DNA of 64,000 nt from Leptospira ilyithenensis. GTDB taxonomy: Bacteria > Spirochaetota > Leptospiria > Leptospirales > Leptospiraceae. Under the pieces are notes generated by a model. The model had not been told where the DNA came from, did no database searches, and was given only the letters and a program-made list of their open reading frames with translations. Below are positions 9,065-17,310 of this stretch, piece by piece (the stretch's first letter is position 1; every line of letters begins with the position of its first letter). The position numbers and the translations under genes are program-made. The stretch is from the NCBI RefSeq assembly GCF_004771005.1, contig NZ_RQHV01000029.1, forward strand, positions 40,326-104,325, written 5' to 3'.

Positions 9065-9466
9065 ATGGAACTCAAACACATCAATCCCGGAAATATGGCA
9101 AAACCAAGAGGATACTCTCATGCCATCTCAGTTAAGGGAAATTACAAGACCATCTACATTGGTGGACAAAATGCAATTGACGGAAATGAAAATCTTATAG
9201 GTAAGAATAATTTTAAAGAACAGACTGAACAGGTTTTAATAAACATAGAGAAAATTTTGGAAAGCATTGACGCAAAATTTGAAAATATAATCAAGTTTAA
9301 CATAAATATTCTTCAAGGGCAAAATCCACAAGAAGGCTTTCAAGTTTTTCAACAAAAATGGAAAGATAACGACAACTTTCCCGCCGTAACAGTTCTGTTT
9401 GTTGCAGGTCTTGGCAATCCTGATTGGTTAGTAGAAATAGACGCAATTGCAGTTATTTCAGAATAA
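9065..9466 (+). CDS. RidA (YjgF/YER057c/UK114) family protein
   Basis: A 133-residue RidA-like protein: KGNYKTIYIGGQNAIDGNENLIGKN near the start, the central QTEQVLINIEKILE helix, and the C-terminal segment PAVTVLFVAGLGNPDWLVEIDAIAVI. RidA proteins are trimers that hydrolyse reactive enamine/imine intermediates. In canonical RidA an Arg precedes the VAGL-type segment; here that position appears as VLFVAGL without Arg, so it may belong to a subgroup with another activity. It follows the broken DUF1697 gene closely and may be read from the same transcript. Confidence 0.88.
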   Translation: MELKHINPGNMAKPRGYSHAISVKGNYKTIYIGGQNAIDGNENLIGKNNFKEQTEQVLINIEKILESIDAKFENIIKFNINILQGQNPQEGFQVFQQKWKDNDNFPAVTVLFVAGLGNPDWLVEIDAIAVISE

Positions 9467-9541
9467 TTGTATTTGAAAAACGAAATTTATGAGCGATGAG
9501 TAAAGCCTATCATAAAGAATATGAACCGAAAAAATTTCAGT

Positions 9542-9787
9542 TTATTTTTTATCAGATAGGTTTTTGTATTCTTCGTCCGTAATCCGGTCCAACCGATTCA
9601 CTACACCTTTTCAAATATTCAGCCTGACAACGATTTTCGTAAAACTATTGTCAGGCGTCGCTATGTTACCTTTTACAGAAGTTGTATTTTCTGTTTTCTG
9701 TATCTTCTTCTCCTTCGGTTCAGGACTATTGCACGAAAAACTCAGTAATATAACAACCGCTAACAATGCAATGTTTGTCTTTTTCAT
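9542..9787 (-). pseudogene. Small lipoprotein gene interrupted by in-frame TGA
   Basis: On the minus strand, ATG at 9787-9785 opens MKKTNIALLAVVILLSFSCN, a clear lipoprotein signal with lipobox LSFSC. The frame stops at TGA (9613-9611) after 58 residues. Translation past that TGA continues in the same frame with 22 plausible residues (KGVVNRLDRITDEEYKNLSD and two Lys) to TAA at 9544-9542. The intact gene probably made an 81-residue lipoprotein. Either the 58-residue form is still used or the gene is a recent pseudogene. No strong ribosome site is visible. Confidence 0.55.
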
Positions 9788-9822
9788 TTGATACTTAATG
9801 CGTAACTTTTTCGCCTGCCCTT

Positions 9823-11001
9823 TTAAATCGTTGACGTATCAATTACGAAGCGGTATCTAGCTTCTTTATTAACAACCTTTTCCCATGCTTGATTGATTTC
9901 ATTTGCAGTAATCAATTCTATTTGAGGATAAATTTTATTTTTTGCACAGAAATCGACAATTTCCTGAGTTTGGGGAATACCTCCTATCAGCGAGCCGTTA
10001 TAATTCACCCTGTTAAAGATAAACGCAAAATTATTAAGAGTCAACTCACCTCCAACGGGAACACCTACTTGTGTAAATGAACCGTATGGTTTCACCAAAG
10101 ATGCGTATGCTCCCAAATTATAATTATACGGAATAGTCGAAATCATATAATCCAATGTTTTATTGTATGCCTTAAGTTTCTCTAAAGAGTCCACATAGAT
10201 CGCTTCCTTAGCACCGAAGGAAAGGATATCTTCAACCTTACTTTTAGTGGTTGTAAAAGCGTAAACCTCCACCCCCTTCGCAACCGCTAACTTGATCGCG
10301 ATATGACCAAGTCCTCCGATTCCTGCAATTCCCACCTTGTCTCCTTTTTTTAAGTTCGATTTTACAAGTGGTGAGTAGGTAGTAATACCAGCACATAACA
10401 AGGGAGCTGCGTCCTGCAACCGCATAGATTTTGGTATTCTTATAACGAAATGTTCCTTAACTACGATATTACTTGAATATCCCCCTTGAGTGATTCCGGA
10501 TGGGGAAGTTTTATCCGGATAACCGTAAGTAAAGAGTGTTGCGTTATTATCGCAATGTTGTTCTTCTCCTGCCTTGCAACTTTCGCAGGTTCCGCAACTA
10601 TCAACCATACAGCCGACTCCTGCGTGATCTCCCGTTTTAAACTTGGTAACATTCTTTCCTACGGAGATAACCACTCCTGCAATTTCATGACCGGGAACTT
10701 GCGGATACTGTTGAGGTCCCCAATGTCCTCTCATTTGATGGATATCCGAATGACAGATACCGGAGAATTTGATATCGATAAGAACATCATCGTCTCCAAG
10801 TTCTCTTCGTTCAAAGGACCATTTGGATAACTTCCCTGATTTATTTTTTGCGGCGTACCCCTTGGAAAGGACATATTTTCCCGCTTTTTTGCTGCTCTGC
10901 GCAAAAGCTTTTCCAGCTTTCCCTAAAATAACAACCGAACCGAGAACAGTTGCCGCTCCATTAATAAACGTTTCTCTCGATAATTTTTTTTCTTCAGACA
11001 T
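9823..11001 (-). CDS. Zinc-dependent alcohol dehydrogenase (CAD/YahK type) with signal-like N-terminus
   Basis: A 392-residue medium-chain dehydrogenase. Catalytic zinc ligands appear in GICHSDIH and PGHEIAGVV, the structural zinc cysteines in DSCGTCESCKAGEEQHC, and the cofactor-binding GIGGLGHIAIKLA follows. This pattern fits the cinnamyl-alcohol/YahK group, reducing aldehydes with NADPH. About 40 extra N-terminal residues resemble an export signal (SRETFINGAATVLG, hydrophobic core, AFA-QS), but the expected twin arginine is SRE rather than SRR, so export is unproven. An AraC regulator lies 226 bp upstream on the same strand and probably controls this gene. Confidence 0.9.
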   Translation of the reverse strand: MSEEKKLSRETFINGAATVLGSVVILGKAGKAFAQSSKKAGKYVLSKGYAAKNKSGKLSKWSFERRELGDDDVLIDIKFSGICHSDIHQMRGHWGPQQYPQVPGHEIAGVVISVGKNVTKFKTGDHAGVGCMVDSCGTCESCKAGEEQHCDNNATLFTYGYPDKTSPSGITQGGYSSNIVVKEHFVIRIPKSMRLQDAAPLLCAGITTYSPLVKSNLKKGDKVGIAGIGGLGHIAIKLAVAKGVEVYAFTTTKSKVEDILSFGAKEAIYVDSLEKLKAYNKTLDYMISTIPYNYNLGAYASLVKPYGSFTQVGVPVGGELTLNNFAFIFNRVNYNGSLIGGIPQTQEIVDFCAKNKIYPQIELITANEINQAWEKVVNKEARYRFVIDTSTI

Positions 11002-11227
11002 TGCTAAATCTCCCTATGATTCCTTTTCTCAGGATTTGCCATTTTCATTCAAGAGTAGTCTATGAGTTCGATTTAATCAATGCCGGATCTTTTTTTTTCA
11101 TGCCTAATTTTACAAAAGGATGATTTTGGAGCTTTTACTCGGGATGAAAGAGATCTAGGTGTTTGCGGTTGGTCGTATAATGGAATGAGAAACATTCGTT
11201 ATACGACTGCAAACGAAGGATAATGTT

Positions 11228-12166
11228 CTACGTATAGATTGAGCTGTTTCTATCCGCAGAATATGATACCGCCGCCCCTCCCATACTTGTAGAATCTTTT
11301 CCAGGTGTGATTCCAAAGAGGCGTTTGTATTCGCGACTAAATTGAGAAGGACTTTCGTATCCAACCTTTAGTGCTGCGTTATAAACATTCATTCCTTGTT
11401 GGGTAATGAGAATTCGCGCCTTATGGAGTTTCATGTTTTTTACATATTGGATCGGTGGAGTATTCGTTATGGCTTTAAAACAAGAATGAAAGGAAGAAAC
11501 ACTCATCCCGGCATCCAAAGCTAGAGACTTTAAATCCATGCCAGCATCACTAGATTCATGGATCTTGTTAAGTGCTCGTGCTACTTTAAAAAAGTTACGA
11601 TTTCGATACGCTAGTGCTCTTAAACCTCCATGATGATCTTCACAAAGTATTCTATAGATCAGTTCCCTTAGAATCATCGGTCCAAGAATGCAACAGTCAT
11701 TTGGTGATGATAATATTTCCAAAAGTCTGTGGACTGTCCCGGCAAGGGAATCCGAAAGCGGGGCCGAATAAATACCTTTGGGAAGATCATTTTCCTTTAA
11801 TGTCATCTCTTTCACTTGCATTAAAATCTCAGTGACGATAATCGGATCGATCATGACATTTAAACCAAGGATCGGCTCATCCTGACTTCCAAACGTTTCG
11901 CATTCAATCGGTAAGGGTATGGACAAAACCAAGTAGTTCAATGGATCGTATGTATAAGTTTCGCCTCCGAGAAATACACGTTTCTTTCCTTGAACGAGAA
12001 TGATAATGCCAGGTTCGTATGCTTTCGGTTCGCGAGGGGAAGAGTCTTCGAATCGGAACAGTTGGATTCCTTTGATTGCAGATGATATAACTCCGACTTC
12101 AGGAACGAGAGGATCTAGGAGTTCTGCCAATCGCAAACGATTATTTTCATACTGGTTCAGGGGCAT
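11228..12166 (-). CDS. AraC family transcriptional regulator (AraC_N cupin type)
   Basis: This 312-residue regulator has an N-terminal AraC-type cupin domain (residues about 20-180; PGIIILVQGKKRVFLGGETY) and a C-terminal pair of helix-turn-helix motifs (about 205-300; SLALDAGMSVSSFHSCFKAI and NAALKVGYESPSQFSREYKR). This architecture is common beside alcohol dehydrogenase and short-chain reductase genes that respond to aldehydes. The alcohol dehydrogenase gene lies directly downstream, so it is the likely target. The last residues extend beyond the usual FGITPG end by about 25 residues. Confidence 0.92.
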   Translation of the reverse strand: MPLNQYENNRLRLAELLDPLVPEVGVISSAIKGIQLFRFEDSSPREPKAYEPGIIILVQGKKRVFLGGETYTYDPLNYLVLSIPLPIECETFGSQDEPILGLNVMIDPIIVTEILMQVKEMTLKENDLPKGIYSAPLSDSLAGTVHRLLEILSSPNDCCILGPMILRELIYRILCEDHHGGLRALAYRNRNFFKVARALNKIHESSDAGMDLKSLALDAGMSVSSFHSCFKAITNTPPIQYVKNMKLHKARILITQQGMNVYNAALKVGYESPSQFSREYKRLFGITPGKDSTSMGGAAVSYSADRNSSIYT

Positions 12167-12345
12167 TTTGCTACTTTCTTCTGATTCTTAGTCCTCAAAT
12201 TCATGCAGGTTACCATAATTATTTTAAGAATTTGAAAAAATTGGCAAGAATAAATAAGATGAGGCGTTCTTAATTGTTAAGCAAAGTGATTGTAGTTGCA
12301 CAGTTTTGAAGATAGGCAGGATATCGGATACTCCCGCCCGTACGT

Positions 12346-13623
12346 TCAATAACGGTTGTAATAACCGCTTAACAATATGGAATCACAAAGTGTACCTTTT
12401 GCAGCTGTGTCAATCAGAAGAAAGTTGTCATTCGTATGAGGCATTGTAAATATTTTTCCCGAAGAAGTCAAAATTCCGTCCCCCCATTTGTTTCCGAAAG
12501 AGGGCCCGGCAGTAATGCTTGAGCTAACATATGTTTCAGGATCAAATATTAAAACCTCTGACGCATCGGCAGGCATTGTATAGATTCTTCCATCGGGAGA
12601 TAAAACTCCCCCACGCCATTTGGCGGATCCGGAGATCGGTGAACTCAAAGAATAAGAAGAGTTAGCCGAAGGATCAATAACGAGAAATGAATTTTCAGTG
12701 GAAGGCATTCCGAAAATCAAACCGTTGGAAGTAAGGACTCCTTGCCTCCATTTCCCCAGACCTGTTTTCGGGGAAGGAATGCTAGTGGCGGTATCACTTG
12801 TAGGATCAATGATTAAAATCTGATCCGTATCAAGGGGAATGCCGTAAATTTTTCCGTTCGGTGCAAGAGCACCCCCTTCCCATTTATTTGTTCCTGACAC
12901 GGGAGATGCAAAACTAGCGGCTGTGTTTGTAGAAGGATCAATCACCAATATGGAATTTTCATTTACTGGCAAACCATATATCTTTCCGTTAGGTGCAAGA
13001 ATACCTCCCCTCCATTTGCTAGTTCCTGTCACGGGAGTGGGAAATGTGGTTATCGTATCGGTCGTCGGATCAATCACCAATATGGAATCTGCATTTCTCG
13101 GAATCGCATAAATTTTTCCGTTCTGAGCAAGAACTCCTCCTTCCCATTTGCCGGTTCCGGTAATCTGTGAAGGAATTAATTTCGTAGAGTATGTCAGCGG
13201 ATCAAATACCAAAATATTACTCTCATTATAAGGAATACCGTAAATCTTTCCATTGGGTGCAAGAACTCCTCCCAACCATTTGGCAAGCCCGGTTACGGGA
13301 GAAGTCACCAAACCAGTAGAAGGTGGTCCAGCTCCCAGAACCGCCTGCCGTTTTAGTTCACTTTGAATCAAATACCAGTATTTAGGTTGAACCGCTTGCA
13401 AAATAGAAAGTTCACAAACTTTCTTTTCGGGTATTTTGATACAAGGGCTGAGATCGGTTTCAAAGTAAGTCCCCATGGCAAGTAAATCACGATATTTGGC
13501 GGAAGTAGGATCACATTCATTTTCCAAATTGGGAGATTGGCAAAATAGGAACAAAACAGAAGCCAGAAAATTTGTCAATAGGATATAAACGGAGGGTATT
13601 GCCGCTTTGATGCTTCTGTTCAT
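12346..13623 (-). CDS. Lipoprotein with seven-repeat beta-propeller
   Basis: From ATG at 13623 the product is 425 residues: a signal peptide with lipobox-like LFLFC, a linker with several cysteines, then seven consecutive repeats of about 44 residues. The repeat consensus is G..KW.GG(V/I)LAPNGKIYG(I/L)P, then (I/L)(L/V)(V/I)IDP. Seven blades would close a propeller. A longer reading from TTG at 13719 adds 32 unsuitable residues before the signal peptide. The protein is probably surface or periplasmic; ligand and function are unknown. It is divergent from the beta-lactamase gene. Confidence 0.8.
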   Translation of the reverse strand: MNRSIKAAIPSVYILLTNFLASVLFLFCQSPNLENECDPTSAKYRDLLAMGTYFETDLSPCIKIPEKKVCELSILQAVQPKYWYLIQSELKRQAVLGAGPPSTGLVTSPVTGLAKWLGGVLAPNGKIYGIPYNESNILVFDPLTYSTKLIPSQITGTGKWEGGVLAQNGKIYAIPRNADSILVIDPTTDTITTFPTPVTGTSKWRGGILAPNGKIYGLPVNENSILVIDPSTNTAASFASPVSGTNKWEGGALAPNGKIYGIPLDTDQILIIDPTSDTATSIPSPKTGLGKWRQGVLTSNGLIFGMPSTENSFLVIDPSANSSYSLSSPISGSAKWRGGVLSPDGRIYTMPADASEVLIFDPETYVSSSITAGPSFGNKWGDGILTSSGKIFTMPHTNDNFLLIDTAAKGTLCDSILLSGYYNRY

Positions 13624-13831
13624 ATTTCGCAGATACCAATTTATTATCCACTCGATCCAAAATCCAGAATGATTTATTTTCCGAAGGAGCATAATCCGTT
13701 TTTTTGGCTCTATTTCCAAATGATTTTATACCACTAGGCATATGCAGAAATACCACAGTGTATTAGTTAAACATAATATTCTTTTCGTTATTTAAAAATC
13801 CCTTTTCGCAAGAAAGATAAGTCTAAAAAAA

Positions 13832-14644
13832 ATGATAAGACTATTTATAATTTTTGCAGTATCCATTGCTTTTTTTTCCAAACAAAGTTTCGGTAATACA
13901 AATACTATATTTTCCGAAAAAAACGGATGTTTTCTCTTGTACAATTTAACAACAAACAAATACCAGGCAATCGTCGGTGAAAAGCACTGTTCGGAAAGAT
14001 ATTCACCTTGTTCTACATTCAAAGTTCCGTTAGCTGTGATGGCTTTTGATTCGGAAGTATTGAAAAACGAAAATCAAGTTCTTAAGTGGGACGGAAGTAA
14101 ATACTGGATGGAAGTATGGCAACAGGACCATGATGCGGTTACATGGCTAAAAAATTCCGTCGTATGGTTTTCACAAAGACTGACGGTAGGTTTAGGGCAA
14201 AAAACCATTGATCGGTATTTGGAGAAATTCAAATACGGTAATAAAGATTTTTCAGGCGCAATTACACGAGCTTGGTTAGTCGCACCGGATTCGAAATTAC
14301 CTGCATTAAAAATTTCTGCGTTTGAACAAGCTGAGTTTATGAAAGCGCTTTGGACCAACAGTTTGCCTGTAAACGAACGCGCGATGAATATAACAAAGCA
14401 AATCACATTCCTTGAAACATCCCCGAACGGATTTAAACTTAGCGGAAAAACGGGATCTAATAATTACGACAGCAACATAAAAAAAAGATTGGGTTGGTTC
14501 GTTGGTCATCTGGAGAAAAACAATCAAAAATATATTGTTGTAACCAACTTTAACGACCTAGTGCCGACTGATGATGAAATGTCCGCCGGGCCGAGAGCGA
14601 AAGAAATGACAAAGGAGATTTTAAAGGAAAAAGATCTTTGGTAA
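13832..14644 (+). CDS. Class D (OXA-type) beta-lactamase
   Basis: A 270-residue protein with signal peptide (about 1-21) and all class D active-site motifs: Ser61-Thr-Phe-Lys64 (the acylated serine and the lysine normally carboxylated), Ser109-Val-Val, Tyr135-Gly-Asn, Trp148 on the omega side and Lys206-Thr-Gly. The RLGWFVGHLE strand near 220-230 completes the fold. Class D enzymes hydrolyse penicillins and some cephalosporins in the periplasm. No mobile element, integron or resistance gene is adjacent, so this looks like an intrinsic chromosomal enzyme. Spectrum cannot be inferred. Confidence 0.93.
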   Translation: MIRLFIIFAVSIAFFSKQSFGNTNTIFSEKNGCFLLYNLTTNKYQAIVGEKHCSERYSPCSTFKVPLAVMAFDSEVLKNENQVLKWDGSKYWMEVWQQDHDAVTWLKNSVVWFSQRLTVGLGQKTIDRYLEKFKYGNKDFSGAITRAWLVAPDSKLPALKISAFEQAEFMKALWTNSLPVNERAMNITKQITFLETSPNGFKLSGKTGSNNYDSNIKKRLGWFVGHLEKNNQKYIVVTNFNDLVPTDDEMSAGPRAKEMTKEILKEKDLW

Positions 14645-14680
14645 TCGATTGATCTTTTCTTCGGCCAGGGATACGGCGGG

Positions 14681-14752
14681 CTTGGTCGTTAACGACCGAG
14701 CGGGAATCCGCGAGCCCAGAGTAGCCCTGCCACGAATCCAAAGGATTCGTGG
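14681..14752. repeat. GC-rich element with a palindrome and a strong hairpin
   Basis: CTTGGTCGTTAACGACCGAG (14681-14700) is self-complementary apart from one G-T pair. Thirty bases later CCACGAATCC and GGATTCGTGG (14730-14739 and 14743-14752) form a 10-bp stem with a 3-nt loop. The stretch lies between the convergent beta-lactamase and NarL-type genes and is clearly richer in G and C than its surroundings. It could be a bidirectional terminator or a copy of a REP-like repeat. Confidence 0.5.
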
Positions 14753-14774
14753 GGCCGCATGAATCGTTCGTATT

Positions 14775-15401
14775 TTAGCCGAATACCTTGGCAGCAAATC
14801 TTACCAAACTCTGAGCGGAGTTTAAATTTAATTTTTCAATTAAATTGGATCGATGACCTTCCACAGTACGGATACTGATGCCTAGTTTTTCGGCAATTTC
14901 CCGATTCAAATTTCCTTTGGCAATCCACTCCAGTATTTCTTTTTCTCTTTTGGAAAGTTCCTGGAGTTTGGACCTGGTATCTTCCCATTCGGATCCTAAA
15001 GGCAAAACGGAAATCATGCCCTCTGGAAAAATTTTTTTTCCGGCAATGATACTCTTAATTGATATTTCAATATATTCTGTATCGCTATCCTTGAGAATAT
15101 AACCATCGGCTCCAAGCAAATATGCTTTTTTCACCATATCCCAATCTTTCATCATTGTCAAAAAAACAACTTTGACATGTGGCTGAAGCGCTTTGATCTT
15201 TTCAAAAATCACGAGGCCATTTTGCCCGGGTAAAATCATATCCGAAATCAAGACGTCTATTTTTTTAAATGAAAAATCGGCAATTGCCTCTTCCGCCGTA
15301 GAAGCTTCTCCCACTAAACTGTGTTCGGGAATATTTTGAATCATTGACTGAATCCCTTTGCGAATTGCAGGATGGTCATCTATCAGATAAAAACGGATCA
15401 T
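14775..15401 (-). CDS. NarL/FixJ-type response regulator
   Basis: A 208-residue regulator: receiver domain with acidic pair Asp8-Asp9, phospho-acceptor Asp54 (LISDMILPG) and Lys104 (YILKDSD), followed by a LuxR-type helix-turn-helix (about 142-205; LSKREKEILEWIAKGNLNRE, then ISIRTVEGHRSNL). It is divergent from the histidine kinase gene and their ATG codons overlap (CATG at 15399-15402). The kinase is its probable partner. Because there is no intergenic DNA, its promoter and ribosome site must lie inside the kinase coding sequence. Confidence 0.93.
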   Translation of the reverse strand: MIRFYLIDDHPAIRKGIQSMIQNIPEHSLVGEASTAEEAIADFSFKKIDVLISDMILPGQNGLVIFEKIKALQPHVKVVFLTMMKDWDMVKKAYLLGADGYILKDSDTEYIEISIKSIIAGKKIFPEGMISVLPLGSEWEDTRSKLQELSKREKEILEWIAKGNLNREIAEKLGISIRTVEGHRSNLIEKLNLNSAQSLVRFAAKVFG

Positions 15402-17310
15402 GACTTTCTTTTTTGAGAGAACAAGACAATTTTACATTTTTCTGTTTCTATTAATAGCAACAAATTGTTCATCGGAATCTTTTTTTTCCGAGAGGGCGAA
15501 ATCGGGTTATTCGGATCTTTCCGCATGGAACCCGGAAATCAAAGAACAGATTGAACTCTCGGGAGATTGGGAATTTTATTGGACGGAATGGCTGGACCCC
15601 GGACAAGAAAAAAAAGAAAAATCATACCTACCCATGCCTTCTTATTGGAATGGGTCAACTAATGAGAGTTATGGATATGCCACCTATCGTTTAAATATTC
15701 AGCTTCCGGCAACGCTTCCGGAAAATTCGAAACTCGCTCTCAAGTTCAGCGAAGCGGATACGGCTTACAGAGTTTACGTAAACGGTGAATTCCTGGTTCA
15801 GTCCGGCAATCCGTCCCGATCGAAAGCAAATTCAATTCCCAAATGGGAAAAAAAGACAGTCATCCTGCCTGAAATCTCAGGACAAAATATGGAACTGCTC
15901 ATTCATGCTTCCAACTTTGAACATACTATCGGAGGTATCTGGAAACCACCTACCTTAGGTTTGGCGAAATCGATACAAAAATCCGTATGGATCCGTTTGA
16001 GTTACGATTTATTTTTATTCGGAGCATTATTCATTACAGGTATTTTACACTTGTTATTTTACTTGATAAGAAGGGAAGAAAAAAGTCTTTTATACTTCGG
16101 ATTGACCGCACTCGTTTCCAGCATCCGCCCCCTAGTTAGCGACGAAAGAATCATCCTCCATCTATTTCCCGAAACTCCGTGGGGCGTCATAGTAAAGTTA
16201 GACTACTTAAGTTTTTATCTCGCATGTCCCTTATTCTATCGTTATATGTATTTGATATTCCCCGAAGTCATCTCGGAACAACTCACGAATGCGGCGGCCC
16301 TACTTTGTTTATGTTTTGCGGCAATTGTTATCATATTTCCGGTATCAGTATTTTCAAAAACGCTGGCAGTGTTCGATCTGATTTATCTTGTTTTTTCCAT
16401 TTACCATTATATTGCATGCGGTAGAGCAATCATAAGAAAGAAAGCGGAAGGAGTGAAACTATTAGTGATTGGAATGAGTTTTATTTTTATTTTTGCCATC
16501 AATGATATTTTATACTATATGCACTTGCTTAACACGACCAATACCATCTCTTTCGGAATGTTCGTATTTGTATTCATACAGGCATTTTATTTGGCAAGGG
16601 AATCAAGCAAAACCTATAGATTCAGTCTGAGAAGCAAAGAAAAAATGAGGTTCTTATTAAAGGAATCAATCAAAAGAAAACAAAAAGACAAACTCGCAGT
16701 GATCGGCCATTTTACTTCGGAAATCGTACATGATATCCAAAGCAGGCTTGTGGGTTTGAAATTTTCCAATCCGAATGCAGACTCCAGTCTAAAAAGAGAA
16801 TTGGAGGAAATCAGAAATATAACAGAGAATATACTTGATTTTGCCAAAAATCAATTTCATTTAAAAAAATCGGAAATCCAGATCGAACCCTACCTCAATT
16901 CATTACGACCGGATATTTTAAATTTATTTCAAAACAAAAAAATCGAACTTATCTATGATCTGAATTATAAGGAAAATCTCTCTATAGATCCTTTTAAAAT
17001 CAAATCTGCAATCTTAAATCTTGCGCGTAATTCTTTCGATGCAATTGCCCATTCCGGCTGGTTTAAAATTCGATCTGAAAAGGAGAACGGGCTTCTTTAT
17101 ATTATCTTCAGCGATAATGGAGAAGGTATAGGTAAAGAGATTTTGGATAAAATCTCTTTGGAAAAACTATCAACTACAAAACAAAACGGACATGGATTCG
17201 GATTGTCTTCCGTAAAAAGAATTGTAGAAGCACATAATGCACAATTTTTAATTGATTCCCGTCCCCAGGAAGGAACGAGAATCACTTTTATATTTACCTT
17301 ATCAAACTAA
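15400..17310 (+). CDS. 7TMR-DISM-like membrane histidine kinase
   Basis: This 636-residue sensor has an N-terminal signal with a relaxed lipobox (LLIATNC, Cys23), an extracytoplasmic domain of about 170 residues with GDWEFYWTEW and TAYRVYVNG (carbohydrate-binding/DISMED2-like beta sandwich), about seven membrane helices (residues about 200-405), then a kinase: H-box His444 in EIVHDIQSRL, N-box LARNSFDA, DNGEGI and GHGFGLSSVKRI. It probably phosphorylates the divergent NarL-type regulator. The extracellular domain resembles that of the SpoIIE-phosphatase sensor at 54457. The ligand is unknown. The stop overlaps the convergent lipoprotein gene by 4 bp. Confidence 0.88.
   Translation: MTFFFERTRQFYIFLFLLIATNCSSESFFSERAKSGYSDLSAWNPEIKEQIELSGDWEFYWTEWLDPGQEKKEKSYLPMPSYWNGSTNESYGYATYRLNIQLPATLPENSKLALKFSEADTAYRVYVNGEFLVQSGNPSRSKANSIPKWEKKTVILPEISGQNMELLIHASNFEHTIGGIWKPPTLGLAKSIQKSVWIRLSYDLFLFGALFITGILHLLFYLIRREEKSLLYFGLTALVSSIRPLVSDERIILHLFPETPWGVIVKLDYLSFYLACPLFYRYMYLIFPEVISEQLTNAAALLCLCFAAIVIIFPVSVFSKTLAVFDLIYLVFSIYHYIACGRAIIRKKAEGVKLLVIGMSFIFIFAINDILYYMHLLNTTNTISFGMFVFVFIQAFYLARESSKTYRFSLRSKEKMRFLLKESIKRKQKDKLAVIGHFTSEIVHDIQSRLVGLKFSNPNADSSLKRELEEIRNITENILDFAKNQFHLKKSEIQIEPYLNSLRPDILNLFQNKKIELIYDLNYKENLSIDPFKIKSAILNLARNSFDAIAHSGWFKIRSEKENGLLYIIFSDNGEGIGKEILDKISLEKLSTTKQNGHGFGLSSVKRIVEAHNAQFLIDSRPQEGTRITFIFTLSN

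Noticed and set aside
9564..9791. Plus-strand 75-codon frame over the small lipoprotein gene
   Set aside because: The opposite strand has a clear lipoprotein signal; the plus frame is its shadow.
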